From: Ceratopteris richardii
Lineage: Eukaryota; Streptophyta; Polypodiopsida; Polypodiales; Pteridaceae
Length of the DNA: 64,000 bases
Assembly (NCBI GenBank): GCA_020310875.1
Contig: CM035423.1
Span: 128,829,138 to 128,893,137 of the forward strand
Direction of reading: 5' to 3'
In this document: positions 9,906 to 21,931 of the stretch, piece after piece
Position numbering within the stretch: position 1 is the stretch's first letter
Layout: each line of letters begins with the position of its first letter
Notes under the pieces: model-generated
What the model saw: only the letters and a program-made list of their open reading frames with translations
Database searches by the model: none
What the model was told of the DNA's origin: nothing
Program-made: the position numbers and the translations under genes

Positions 9906-12900
9906 GGTTCCATACTATATGCTCCAAGAAAATGAAATAAGGTATCATAAGATAAAGGATATGCAAGGAAGTATAATGTAAGCAAACACTTTCATAAACC
10001 TTGAGGATTATAAGAATCCTAAGTGGTTTATAAAAAGAAGTCTAAAGATAAATGTTATCAATTGTAATGGTGGATTAGAACCAAAGTATTATTACAATAA
10101 ATAGGAATAAACACTATAGTATGAGACAATCAAATTAATGATATAAAAGTAAGAGAGATCAATGATAACACTCCCAGTTTGAATGACCTTAAGTGAATTA
10201 TGGTGACAAGATGGTTTTTTGAAAGAAGGAAATATCACCTTCTAAGTCCTACTCAACTACAGTTCTTTGGTGCATGTGCTTATTCAATATGTGTTTTTAT
10301 GAAGCCATTGTCGTGTGGCCTTATTAACGCATACAAACATGATGGTGTAAAGAGGAGGTACTCGTGTTATTGCACAAGGGTTGTTGCATGAAGAGGATTC
10401 TTTTTCTTTACGCATTAATTTTTCAAGGCTTGATTGCAATACTTTAAGGGTGGATCTGATGCCTATACTAAGAGTGTGTTCCTGTTAGGGGAGCACTAGA
10501 TTCTTCCCTTTTACTAGACCAAACAAGGTTAATAGAATATATTTCTGATTACAAGATTACCCACATAGGGGAAACAATACATGAATATACAAATGATTCA
10601 AGAAGTCCCACCGTGGGACTAATAGGTATGAATAACATGACTAGACTAGATATAGGAGACCTCACAACCGGGTTCCACATGTATAAAACATAATTTAACT
10701 AGATAAAAGGAAGGAATGGACAAGATCTCATGCTCCTTGAGTGCCCAAGATTGGCATTGGCAAGATTAAGGATCTATGTGGCCAAGGCCTCCTTACATAG
10801 GTGCATACGGGAAGAGGACTTGAGGTAGTTATGAGTTGATGATGATGTCAATGATGCAAGCAAGTCAAAACAAGGTCTCTGGATGTCAAAACAAGGCAAA
10901 TATACAATTTTTTAAGGGACTTGGCATGCAATTTCCCAAATTCTTAACCAGTCATGAGATATCCACAGTCACATCAAATTTGGGATTCAAGATGGTGCCC
11001 ATAGCATCATCTTCCCCTCAAACAATGACTTCCACGAGGAGTGGCTGCTATCGTGCGGATCCAGGGCTACATGTAGGGTGCTCATAGCTTTGTGAATGAG
11101 ACTAAATTGACTATGCACGTCCATTAAATTTGTGCTTCAAAGAAAAGCTATCGATGCATACTTGGGGAAGTCAAAACTCATGGATAAATTGTCTTTTCCA
11201 TTTCAAATCCATTGTGTTGGAGTCTCATTCCTCTATTTGTGCATTCTTCCCAAATGGACATCAATCAATAAACCAATCAAGTGCTATTTCTTTTCAGTTA
11301 AGCTCAAGTCAATTACAATTTGCGACAAAAACCATTGATATTTCACAACTCAATTTGAACCATGCGTCTCTCCCATTCCAAGCAAAAACCATCCTTTCCT
11401 GCCTTGTTGCCTAGACATGCGCCTCCTCTAGTGCTTACTATCCCATGTATTTATCTGTGATGGTCAAACATGGAAGTGGACACCATTCCCCCTCTGACCT
11501 GTATTGCATGAATCTTTCACTCTAATAAGAGCGGACCTCCCTCTTGCAATGTGAATCCTCCTCCACACACATTCATGGATGAAAGTAAAAGCAATACCAA
11601 ATAGCCATGCCACCCTCTCCTTTTTCCAAGCACCAAATAGGTAAAGAAAGAAAACAATATGTGTGTTCTTATTCTGATCAAGTCCTTTCTTTTCGTATAA
11701 CTGTCATCCATCCACCCTTTTGGATTGGCTTCTTTTGTTTCTAACATCTACTTTTGTGAAAAGATATGAATAAAGTAATTAGAGACTCAATTTTTTTCGT
11801 CCATTTTAATTACTATGGACTATAGTAGATGGTATTCGTAAGTAATGTTCCCTTGGTTTTCAATCAATGGTCCCACAAATCCTTACTCAGTTGTTGCCAA
11901 AGACTTTAAGCCAAACAAAACATTGCACATCCAATTCTGTCGAATCCAAGACTTGAATCGGTGATCTCAAACACTGAAAGAATCTAGAACTATTACAGAA
12001 TATAAAAACCAGTAATTGATCTTACAGAATTTGTGCATTCATATGCAAAAATCCATCCACAACTTCTTTTATGTAAAACATCAATGTTGCACCCAATAAA
12101 GAATTGATCTAGTATTGGTGGTTGCCATAGACTCTAGGCTTTTGTTGAAAGAAAAATCACAAAAAAACCACAACATACATGTATTATCAAAACTTCTTTT
12201 TGCTCAAAGTTGATATCCAAATCTTTTGTTAATTAATTAATGCAAACGATTTTTGTTTTTTGCCTGGCATATGATACAAAAAATCAAAGTTTCAACTAGT
12301 AATAGTTTTGTGCAACAATTACTTGAAAGTAAGTTCAAAAGATAATTACAAACCTGGTTTAGAGTTTCAAGAACAAATTACCTAATCCACTCGTTCAAAG
12401 TCAGTCATCATCTCATATAAAGAAGCGCATATAGTGCATTCATACATATCCATGAAATGCTACTAATTCCTCTTAGGCATACATCTGGCTCATTTTCCAA
12501 AGATAACTGAAAGTGATTTCAAGACCACAACCATTTCTTCATGTCTTTCCATATTTCTTTACTTCATCTACATCCAATAATGTGCTAAAACATAATGAGA
12601 CCTTCTACCTTTTTAGAGCGGAAGAAAGTAGAAACTTCCATTGTCAGAGGTTTTTTCATAATCTTTGCAACCTTTTTGTTTTAAGGTGAAAGGCTTAACC
12701 CCTTATTCAGAGCTAAGGGTCTAAATGCATGCGTAAGTAGAAGCTCAAATTTCATTCATACATGTCTTTATGCACAAACATGCATTGATTTATACAAAAC
12801 AAATCCGTCATCCTACTTGAGCTTCAAATTTGATTTGTTCTATCCTACCTTAACCTCATTGATAATACTTTCAAACAAAATTTCAAGTAATTGCATTTCT

Positions 12901-13559
12901 ACTTGAGTTAAATAGTTGAACTTTGAATTTAATCCTATCATGATCCAATTTTCTAGTTTTGGAAAATATGAATGCAAAGGTGTAATGCAATAAAAAAGAA
13001 AGTCTAGATAAACAAAAAAAGAAGGAATACCGCCTAATCAACTTGGTTCTGCTTCAATCATATCGTCTTCAATTTCATACTCATCTTCCTCATAAACCTA
13101 AAAAAGAAATTCACCTTGAAAAGCTTATAAAAACCATTATTATTAATAAACCTATGCAAAATACAACAATCCAAGATAAGACTTCTCAAAAGTCCATCTG
13201 TAACAAACAAAGCATGATTAGTTCAAATCTTGTGGCTTTCATAATCTTCCATGCAAATATCAAATCTTTCAATCTTCCTCGACTTGTATCCAAACACTTA
13301 GGAATTTGATTAGAAGAAGCAATATTGGCATCATTATTACATATAAGCAAGTGTGCATACATATCAAAACTTTAGGCTCATGTTTCTCCAATGTATGAGC
13401 ATCAATCATTATACTATTCTCATCTTCTCCTTCCTCATATGGAAAATCAATGAGAGTAATAGTAGTAGGAGAAGCTATTGTGATGAGTGCGATCTCATTG
13501 GCACTTGCATCACTCACTTCTTTAATGTCAAAAATAGGAAGAATTCATAAGAATCAGGC
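9906..13559. other. Long stretch with no supported gene
   Basis: No gene, RNA or structured repeat is supported. Scattered short open frames (for example 11130-11414 and 13043-13309) have no recognisable domain. A possible LTR edge, TGTTAGGGGAGCAC, at about 10,480 has no partner. Confidence 0.5.
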
Positions 13560-14150
13560 AAATGGTTCTCTTTTTCACACTCTTGCTTGCTAATTGTTTT
13601 TTTTTTGTTTAATTGAAATTTGCTTTTCGTGAATCTTTTGATTAGTACATTCCAATTCATTGTTTTCAAAAATAGGTGAATATTTGATTTGATGTCATTC
13701 ATATCTAAGAGCAAGTTGGTGAACTTGCTTTTGCATGGTTTTCTAATCATTGGTCAAGTTGTTCAAGGTATTGTTTTCTTCCACGAGAGGCTCTAAGTTC
13801 TTTCAAGTGGATTCCTCAAGGGTATTTAAAAAATCCATGACTTTATTAGGCTCAAGATAGTTTTGGTCTCACTCAGGTAAGTCACTAAACTTCTCCTCAA
13901 AGTCTTGGAAACTCTCTATTAAGTTTGCTTTTGGTGTAGATGTATTTACCCAAGCTTGAGAAGTCACATGATTGCTTTTCATTGAATCCTCAAAGGAAAA
14001 TTCTCGTTGCAACTAGTTCCTAAAAACATCCCAAGGTATATTTGATGATCTTGATCGAAGGATATTCAATCTCATGTATCTCCATTGGATATATGCCTAA
14101 AGGTTGAAACCCAACAATCCCTAGGTATGCCATATTAATAAGCTAATGGT
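13560..14150 (-). pseudogene. Decayed frame with coiled-coil-like composition
   Basis: Reading the minus strand from about 13,850 gives a Leu/Glu/Asn-rich frame (for example VMDFLNTLEES, VEENNTLNNLTN, QKQVHQLALRYE, QKIHEKQISIKQKK) interrupted by stops. The spacing of hydrophobic residues suggests a former coiled coil, perhaps a gag-like or structural protein. I do not recognise the family, and an artefact of AT-rich DNA is possible. Confidence 0.2.
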
Positions 14151-14400
14151 TTACACTCTTGAAGGTAGCTAGTGACATCTTTACCACGAACTCCTTATCA
14201 TTTGTCTTCAGGTCATCTATCAATTTCCAAACTCTTTCTTCTATGAGCTATGGGTCCATCGCTTAACCTCTCTTTGTGGAGTTCAATCTTTCAGATCATC
14301 TTATAGTGGGAGGACAATGTTTTTATTCACAAAGTTATAAGGCATAATACTACAACATATGGGGGGCATACCAACATTGTCCATACCGACGAACCACTTT

Positions 14401-15820
14401 TGTTACTATTAGTGTATATGTGAAAGGCCAAATGGCCACCAAACACTTCTTTGTATATGTTCTTTAATAAAACATATAGTGGCCTAGTTAGTCATAGATT
14501 GTAAGTTTGACCACATTTGTAAGATCTAAGAAGTCTATCTTCATGCTCCCTATGTATTGTGTTTTTCTGCATATTCGGAAGCCTCTGTGTGGAGTACTGT
14601 GTGCAGCCCTTGGAACTTGGTTTTCTACTCTGAGGATATCATCATGGAGCTCTCAAGAAGGAGAGCGCATTGTGGTGCATCACCAATGAAATACTCCATT
14701 GATGACCAAGGCATAGACCTTGGCATACCTTGTCATCCGAGTCACCGAAGTCAAGGTTGGCACCATTGGCTGTGCACGAGGGAGGACCTCAATGATCAAG
14801 GAAGATAGAGGTCCTAGTACTTCCAGGGAGGTCACCTATCCCAATACTGTTCCCCCTGGATCTCGCTTAACCGTGGCAATCCCTTGCCACTAAGATACAC
14901 TCTTTTGGTGTCTGAAGAAGGGGAAGGATTAAGGTTAACATTACCTTGAACATGTTTTGGTCCCTCAAAACTTCATTCTTGCTTTCAAAGCCTATTTTTG
15001 AAGCATTTTTTGAGGTGTCTTTTGGAGCCATTTTGGAGTACTTTCACACATAGTTCTCTTCGCACAAGTCCAAAAACATCAAGAAGAGTGTTCTTTCTAC
15101 TTCTAAGACATAAAATATCAACCTTTGGGGTTGTGTTTTCAGCCACACTCGTAAAACTACAGGTTTCTCGAAAGGTTTTCAGTTTTGGTGGGAGCCATCG
15201 CTACAAATTTATGCAGGTTTTCGAGCCTAAAACATTAGAGTTAACAAACACTTGTGGGTGTTGTTGGCTAGTTTTTGGGCTATGCATTCAGCCTTTTAGT
15301 GTCAATTCACTGCATATATTGAGCACATACACACCATGTACGCTTTTGTGGATACTGCTTATGTACATCCATGTGGTCATTGATATAGTAGTTACATTTT
15401 TTTGCATAAAGCCTTTTACATTTGATAAAGAGAGTCATGGTGACGTTTTCTTAACTGGGAGACACCCAGATGTCGGAGTCTCTTTGGTGATGCAGGTGGA
15501 AGACTTACCCAGCCTCTCCATATGAGATTTATGATAGTTGTTAATAGGTGCTCGATAAGCCTAGTTGGCTTTTATTGGCTAACTGATTACATGCAGTGGA
15601 GTCAGTGATTCACTATGTAGGCAAACATGTCAGTAATTGCAGTTTTATGATATTTTGACACTGGTCATATGCTTATTTTGTAGAGGATACTTTGGCAAAT
15701 TTTTTTGATATTTTTTGGTTTAGTCAACTACATAGTGGTCGATTTACTCCTTGATATGCTTATTTGTTGGTGTTTGCACTCTTCTAGCTCCATTATCATT
15801 CTATTCAATTCTCTACCATC
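14401..15820 (+). repeat. 5' LTR of copia element C
   Basis: Begins TGTTACTATTAGTGTATATG and matches the 3' copy at 32,273-32,575 for its first 290 or so bases (shared CTTTAATAAAACATATAGTGG, GATATCATCATGGAGCTCTC). It appears to end ...CTCTACCATCA just before TGGCATCAGAGG (15,822-15,833), a variant of the initiator tRNA-Met primer site that overlaps the gag start. That would make the LTR about 1.4 kb, with the 3' copy truncated. Confidence 0.65.
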
Positions 15821-16616
15821 ATGGCATCAGAGGTCTCAGGCACATCTGGTGGATCAGGGTCTAGTGCCAGTGTTCTGAGGAGGAGCTATAACTTGCAGGG
15901 CAAAGACCATTTTGAGATCCGAAAATTTGATGGCACAAACTTTGCTCTATGGAAGAATCATATTAAAAATGTGTTGATTCAAAGGAGGCAATGGAAGCAA
16001 GTAAATGGAATTTCAAAGAAGCCTATTGACATGGATGAAGATAATTGGGATGAGTTAGATGAAATGGCCAGGTCTACCATTCGCTTGCACCTGACAAATA
16101 ATGTTTACTTTATAGTATTAGCCTGTGAAAGTGCAAAGCAGCTTTGGAAGAAGTTATGAAATACATATGAAAAAGAGACGGCATCAATTTAAGTGCATCT
16201 GATGAGAAAATTATATGACCTTCATATGAAGGACACATATAGTGTATGCTATATTCTCCCAGTTATACACTCAAAAAATGGATATGGATAATGAAATGAA
16301 AGTAGTATTGTTGTTATGCACCTTGCCATCATCATGGGATACGTTTTGCATAGCTATTAGCAATAATACACTTGGTGGTAAACTTTTCTATGATGACATA
16401 TGTTGAGCACTCTTGAGTGAGGAGATTCATAGAAAATCTATGGTTGGCACTCAGAGTGGAGATGCATATAATGTTTGTGATTCTTACCAAGGAAAGAATC
16501 AACAACATGACAAGAGCGAGAACAAGGAAAAGAATGGTCAATGGAATAAGAGTAGAAGTAAATCAAGGAAGAGGGATATCGACTGCCATTATTGTCATAC
16601 GAAAGGACATATGAAG
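15821..16616 (+). pseudogene. Gag of copia element C, truncated by element H
   Basis: Opens MASEVSGTSGG and contains the UBN2-type gag core (GTNFALWKNHIKNVL; later WDTFCIAISNN, LLSEEIHRKSM) and a zinc knuckle beginning CHYCHTKGH. It codes for the capsid/nucleocapsid of a Ty1/copia element. Stops at 16,157 and near 16,190, plus a frame change near 16,230, break it. The knuckle is cut after GHMK at 16,616, where the LTR of H begins. The protease and integrase of C are not seen downstream; its RT resumes at about 24,900. Confidence 0.8.
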
Positions 16617-16977
16617 TGTTGGGGGCTTCTTGTGTAGGAAGGGATTTGAGTGTTTGTAGGAGAATGGAGAGTGAGAACAAGAGAATTAATGACACCGAAG
16701 GCTTCTGATCAATTAGGAAGAGAAGAATACAAGCTTGTACATAAGCCAAATGCTCTGCGCAGTATGCCAAAGACTAAATAATGCCCATGAAACAAGATTA
16801 CAAAGTACTTGGAATCTGCTGTCGACCTCTGCACTAGACCTCCACCTTCTCCAAGCTTTCCCTTGTGCACACCTTGCACCAAGCTTCCAATAAGGGGAGG
16901 GATGGACACCTTCTGTCGACGTGCACCTTCAATGGGACTTTGGAACTCTTGATATTCCTTACTTAACCTTCTCTGCA
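16617..16977 (-). repeat. 3' LTR of element H
   Basis: 361 bp, same length as the partner at 21,932. The copies differ at scattered sites (for example GTGTAGGAAGGGATTTG versus GTGCAAGAAGGGGTTTG). It interrupts the zinc knuckle of element C's gag. Confidence 0.85.
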
Positions 16978-17473
16978 TACTTCAAAGTCACTCTTCTTGC
17001 ACACCTTGCACTTCACTTCTCTACATCGCGCACCCTTTCTATGTCTCTTGCACTCTCGTAGTCTAGAGTATGCTCACCTTGCTTAGTCCTTCAAGAATAA
17101 TGCCTTGCCTTGATTTGAGTGTCGGTTCACGTACGCTCCTAACTGCTAGAGTATCTTGGTGCTCACTTTGGTGTCCCAAGATTGTCTCCCAAAGTGGGTA
17201 GCCAACAGATCCCTGTTTTGTCCTATAGTGACTTTAGAGTAAAACAAAAATTTTAATTGGGAGGCCATACTTTCACTTCTGCGTACGCCGCCGCTTCACA
17301 TACCTTCACATTTTGCCTTTTAATTCTTCAAATGTGTACATAAGAGTGGGTTCACTTGAACCTTCCAAAACACTTTGAACCTTAGAGAAATTACAAAAAT
17401 ACCTTTGCAACCTGCAACCAACTTTCTGCAATTATACCCTTTGTGGCAATTAATTGTGCACTACCTATGCACC

Positions 17474-17581
17474 TTGACACCCGAACTTTGAACACTTTGA
17501 CTTCACCCATGTTGACTTTGACCTTGAACATGTTGGCTTTGATCGATTTGATTTGATCCTTTGACTTTGATTGTGGTTGAC
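17474..17581 (+). promoter_or_regulatory. Cluster of W-box motifs (TTGAC) in the untranslated 3' region of H
   Basis: Six TTGAC cores lie within 108 bp, at 17,474, 17,497, 17,512, 17,518, 17,561 and 17,577; five have the W-box form TTGAC(C/T) bound by WRKY factors. The local sequence is a degenerate TTTGA-rich repeat, so the cluster may be compositional rather than regulatory. Confidence 0.35.
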
Positions 17582-17799
17582 TTTGAGCAATGTGACTTTT
17601 ATGGGCTCAATAGTTGCCCACCACCTAATGGGCTCTCCGTCCTGGAGAGCTACAACTAAAACTTTGAGAAGAGATGACACCATGATTCTTGTGCTGCAAA
17701 ACTTCAAAAGGACACCTGAGGAGCTACGAAGTCCACCAGGAGCAGTAGAGAACAAACACCAGAGAAGAACCTAAAGTGGAAATTTTGCATAGAAAAGCA

Positions 17800-17935
17800 A
17801 AGGATGGTGAATGGAGGGTAGGAAGGAGGGGGAAAGTAGGGCTGAAGGGGCAGAGACTGATAGGGCAGGGAGGGGTAAGGATGGAGCTAGGTAGAAGGGT
17901 AAAGGGAGGGTGAGGGAGTAGGATTATGGGCATTT
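17800..17935 (+). repeat. Purine-rich stretch
   Basis: Nearly uninterrupted G/A-rich sequence on the plus strand (GGAGGGTAGGAAGGAGGGGG, GGGCAGGGAGGGG). It is on the wrong strand to be the polypurine tract of the minus-strand element H. Confidence 0.6.
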
Positions 17936-18254
17936 GAGAGGGCCTAAATGAGAAAACCATAAATCTACAGAGGGTGCATAAGATAAAATTTGAAACGTAT
18001 GGTAAAATAATGTGAGAATAGACCATGTGGACCATGTGCGTAAAGAAAAACACATGATAAATATGCTCAAAACATGTGGGTTTTGATCAAAAGTCATACA
18101 AGAATTGGAATTTTGGAAAAGCTAAGTCAAAAAATGAGTCCAGAGGTGCCAAAAGACATGAAAATGACTCCAAGTTTGAAAAAAATGGCCATCCGAGGTG
18201 CGATCTAGAGCCAAAAGCCTTGGACCATAAAAAATAAAAAAATATATATTTTAA

Positions 18255-18255
<1 letters not shown>

Positions 18256-18307
<52 letters not shown>

Positions 18308-18423
18308 GTTAAACGCACGTGGGGGGGTGGGTGGGGGGTGGGGGGGGGTGTGGTGTGTGGAGGGTGGGGGGTTGGCGGTGGGGGGGGGGGGGTTTGGTGG
18401 TGGTGGGGAGGCAGGGGGGGTAG

Positions 18424-18487
<64 letters not shown>

Positions 18488-18496
18488 GAGAGGGGT
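18256..18496. repeat. Compound microsatellite (AT)n - G-rich - (GA)n
   Basis: An (AT)n tract (18,256-18,304) is followed by a G-rich stretch with runs of 7-12 G (18,319-18,425) and a long (GA)n (18,427-18,495). It lies in the 3' untranslated part of element H. Confidence 0.9.
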
Positions 18497-18946
18497 TTTT
18501 TGAAAAAATAATTTTAGCCTTTAGGGGGGCTCTTTTTTTTTGGGTTTAAAAATACCCAAAAATTTTAAAAATGCAAATAAAATCCAAAAAAAATATAAAA
18601 ATGCAAAAAATCAAGAAAAATTCTCAAAAAAATTTGCAACATTTTAAGGTCACTTTCCCACTCAAAACCACAGAGAGATTCCTTTATTTTTCCATTTTAT
18701 CAAGAAAATGTCATTGAAAAAGATGAAAAACAACTAGAAAAAAATTCTAAAAATGCCTTAAAAATTCCCAAAATTTTCTTAAATTTTTTTCTTATACAAA
18801 GGTTGTGAAATGGCTTCTAGGTTGCATAAAAATCAAGGAACAAGCACAAAACTGGATAAAAACTACTAAAACTCAAGAAAAAATGGAATGAGAAGGCTAT
18901 GTACAACCTGGACAAATTTTGCAAGTTCTAGGTGATCCATAAATCT

Positions 18947-20047
18947 TCACTTGTGCTGATGATAGGCCTTGAGCCTTGATATATTGACCAGTGGTAGGAC
19001 CTCTCCTTTTAGAGTCTCTAACTCCACTGCACCCCAATTCAACATTGTCTTAACTCGATAAGGTCCTTCCCAATGTGGAAGCCATTTTCCCCTTACTTGT
19101 GTGTGGATTTGAGGTCTATGGAGAAGAACTAACATGCCTGTTTGTAAGTTATTGTTCCACAGATTCCGATCATGTGCCTCTTTCCTCTTCATTTGAGTCT
19201 CTATCAGTTGTTTTGCAGCATGTAGACGTATCTCTTCCACTTTGTGCAGTGCTCCAATCCTTTGAGAGACTCCATAATCTTTCTTTCCCTGCGTGAATGC
19301 TAGTTTTGGTGACCCATGTAGAAATTCAAAGGGTTCAATAGGCAATATCCCATAGAACAATTGGAATGGAGAATATCCAGCAGCTTCTTTGTAAGCTAAT
19401 CTATATGCCCATAGGGTACCTTGATAAGCTATGCCCCAGCAAGTGGGCTATAACATACATTCCTTCCTTAACATGGCAATTAATACCTTATTGGTGGATT
19501 TTGCCTGTCCATTAGCTCTTGGATAATAGGCATAAGAGGTCCTATGTAGAATTTCGTACCTATTAAAAATTTCATGTAGGACCTTGTTCACAAAATGAGT
19601 ACCTTGATCTATACAAATTTCAAGGGGGCATCCAAATTTGCAAATGATGTTACTATAAATGAAATTAGCAACAGTTTGAGCAGTGCAATCAGGGGAGGCA
19701 ATAGCTTTAGCCCACTTAGTTGCATAGTCAGTGGCGATCAATAGATACTTTTCTCTCTTTGGAATCAACGGAGGATAGATGGGCCCTACGAAATTGAGCC
19801 CCCACTTCTCAAATTGTTGCAAAGAAGTAGAGATAATCAAGGGGTTGTGCCTCTGCTTTGGTGGCTTGGGTCCACACCTCTGATAGACATCACATGCTTT
19901 TCCCCATTCCTCTGCATCTTTGAATAATGTAGGCCACCATAAGCCAGCATCAAGGATTCTCTGACTCATAATGTGTCTTGGAAGGTGCCCACCACCCATT
20001 CCTTCATGTGCAGATTTAAGGACTTCCCTCATTTCGTCTTCTTCCAT
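18947..20047 (-). pseudogene. Integrase of Ty3 element H
   Basis: The zinc-binding HHCC domain is intact (GGGHLPRHIMSQ...CDVYQRC). The catalytic core is recognisable (WGLNFVGPI; CIDQGTHF; ANGQAKSTNK), and the C-terminal domain lies at 19,360-18,947 (LLHRPQIHTQVRGKWLPHWE; GPYRVK; ending SRLKAYHQHK). Integrase would join element DNA to the chromosome in the nucleus. Two of the three catalytic acids are replaced: the first Asp by Asn (AAT) and the Glu by Lys (AAA). A break near 19,448-19,360 separates core and C-terminus. It should be inactive. Confidence 0.8.
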
Positions 20048-20185
20048 GCACTTTCTAGACCTGTTATCTTTTCCCTATCTATATAATTTTCCCTCAATAA
20101 AGGTAAAGGGTCTACTCTTGATGAGCAGTCTCTTTCTTTGCACAACACTTGCCTTCTCTGGATATAGTTCAGTTTTAAGAAAATT

Positions 20186-21290
20186 CTAGATGTCATCATA
20201 CCAACCTTGTGTTTGTACAGCAAACAAATTAGCATCTGGAAAGTCATCATTTACTCCAATTGCTTGATCTATCCTGTTGATCTTGGATAGGTGGTCTTCC
20301 ATGACATTTTCTTTACCTGGTCTATGGACTATAGAAAAATCAAATGCCTGGAACAAAAGTAGCCACCTCCATATCCTCCCAGTCGCTTGTAGCTTGTTCA
20401 ATAAGTACTTGAGTGGTTGATGATAAGTGATGATAACAAATTTCACACCTAGCAAATAATGACGAAACTTTTGTACAACGAAAACCATTGCTAGGGCCTC
20501 CCTTTTTGTGGTGCTATAATTTTTTTCAGCCTTAATCAAAATTCGACTAGCATACTGAATAGATCTATCAAGTTTATGTTCTTCACTGTGTTGGGCCAAA
20601 ACTGCACCCACTGCATATGCACTGGCATCTACATGTACATGAAAAGGTTTTGACAAAAACCATTGCTAGGGCCTCCCTTTTTGTGGTGCTATAATTTTTT
20701 TCAGCCTTAATCAAAATTCGACTAGCATACTGAATAGATCTATCAAGTTTATGTTCTTCACTGTGTTGGGCCAAAACTGCACCCACTGCATATGCACTGG
20801 CATCTACATGTACATGAAAAGGTTTTGACCAATCTGGTGTGATAAGAATTGGTGCAACCACCAATTTGGACCTTAATGTCTGATAAGCATTCTCTTCTTC
20901 TTCTTCCCATTTATAGGGTACTTCTTTACTTGTAAGTCTAGCCAATGGTCTGGCTATCTCTGCATACATTTTGATAAATCTTCTGTGGTACCCAATATGC
21001 CCCAAGAAGCTTTGAATCTCTTTAGAAGATTTGGGTTTAGGTAATTTTAGTATAGAAATAATTTTATCAGGGTTCGAAGCCATACCTTTAGCCGATACCA
21101 CATGTGCCAAGAGGGTCCCTTCTATCACGAGGAAATGACATTTATTTGGGTTTAGCTTTAGTTTAGTCTCCCTGCATCTTTTAAAAACATTATACAACTA
21201 TCTCAAGTGATGGTCCAAGCAATCCAAAGGGATCTCTTTATGAGATCCTGAAAATGAAGAATAGTCATCCATGAAAATTCTGAGTGTTTA
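20186..21290 (-). pseudogene. RT C-terminus and RNase H of Ty3 element H, with internal duplication
   Basis: The minus strand reads the RT catalytic FMDD (about 21,270), then LNPNKCHFLV, SFLGHIGYHRRF and IARPLARLT (RT thumb/connection). RNase H follows (FHVHVDASAYAVGAVLAQH, YSTTKREALAMVF, FDFSIVHRPGKENVMEDHLS). A stop near 21,181 and an exact 175-bp tandem duplication (20,481-20,655 and 20,656-20,830) disrupt the frame inside RNase H; 175 is not a multiple of three. Confidence 0.8.
20481..20830. repeat. Exact 175-bp tandem duplication inside RNase H of H
   Basis: The block AAAACCATTGCTAGGGCCTC ... ATGAAAAGGTTTTGAC is repeated head to tail with a period of 175 and no mismatch that I can see. 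The rest of H has visible decay, so this event looks younger than the element, or it is an assembly artefact. Confidence 0.9.
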
Positions 21291-21319
21291 TAGCAATAAA
21301 GGTCCAGAAATGAGGTTAG

Positions 21320-21415
21320 CAGTCCTGTTAAAGGTGGCTAGATCATTTCTGAGTCCTGTTAAAGGTGGCTAGATCATTTCTAAGTCCAATTAAAGGTGGC
21401 TAGATCATTTCTGGA
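21320..21415. repeat. 31-bp tandem repeat, three copies
   Basis: Unit GTCC(TG/AA)TTAAAGGTGGC followed by TAGATCATTTCTGA. The third copy is slightly diverged. It lies where protease and N-terminal RT of element H should be, at the edge of the internal deletion. Confidence 0.85.
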
Positions 21416-21461
21416 AATGTTTCACCAGGACCTAGTCTCAAGTTTTCTAACTTCTCAATGA

Positions 21462-21845
21462 TTACTGGAATTGAGTTTTGAATGCCTCTTTCATTAAATC
21501 CCATGTGGTGAAATGGTTTTCAGCGAATTGGCTGAACCATTTATCTGCTAGCCCTTCTAATGTGATAGGAAAAAGGATAAAAAAGGCATCCTCTCTTCCC
21601 ATCAAAGCTCTTGTTTCGCATAATGCTAAGAATCTCCTAATGTGCTCGTCCGAATCTTCTTGGGCTAAGCCTTTGAAAGATGGAAATTTTATATTTAATC
21701 TAGAAAGTAGACTTTCCAAATCTACCTGACCTGCCATGTTCTTTACTGATGATGTTGACGACAGTGGACTAGAGGATCTTCTAACAGCCTTCCTTCTTGT
21801 TGCTTTGCAAGTGACCCTCAATGTTTGAGACTGGGTTGCGGTCAT
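21462..21845 (-). pseudogene. Gag of Ty3 element H
   Basis: 127 codons starting MTATQSQTLRV, with a Retrotrans_gag-like core (FPSFKGLAQEDSDEHIRRFL; LEGLADKWFSQF; TTWDLMKEAFKTQF). It would form the capsid. The frame stops at 21,462 and the nucleocapsid zinc knuckle and protease are missing, in line with the deletion before the RT remnant. Confidence 0.75.
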
Positions 21846-21931
21846 GCGCTGTTCATAATACTCTTAGGCTAAGATAATTAATAAGCAAGTTTACCTCTTA
21901 ACCCAATGAAGTAATACTGTCGGCACTTTTT

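Noticed and set aside
18255-18511. Gly-rich then Arg/Glu-repeat open frames
   Set aside because: They come from the (AT)n, poly-G and (GA)n compound microsatellite.
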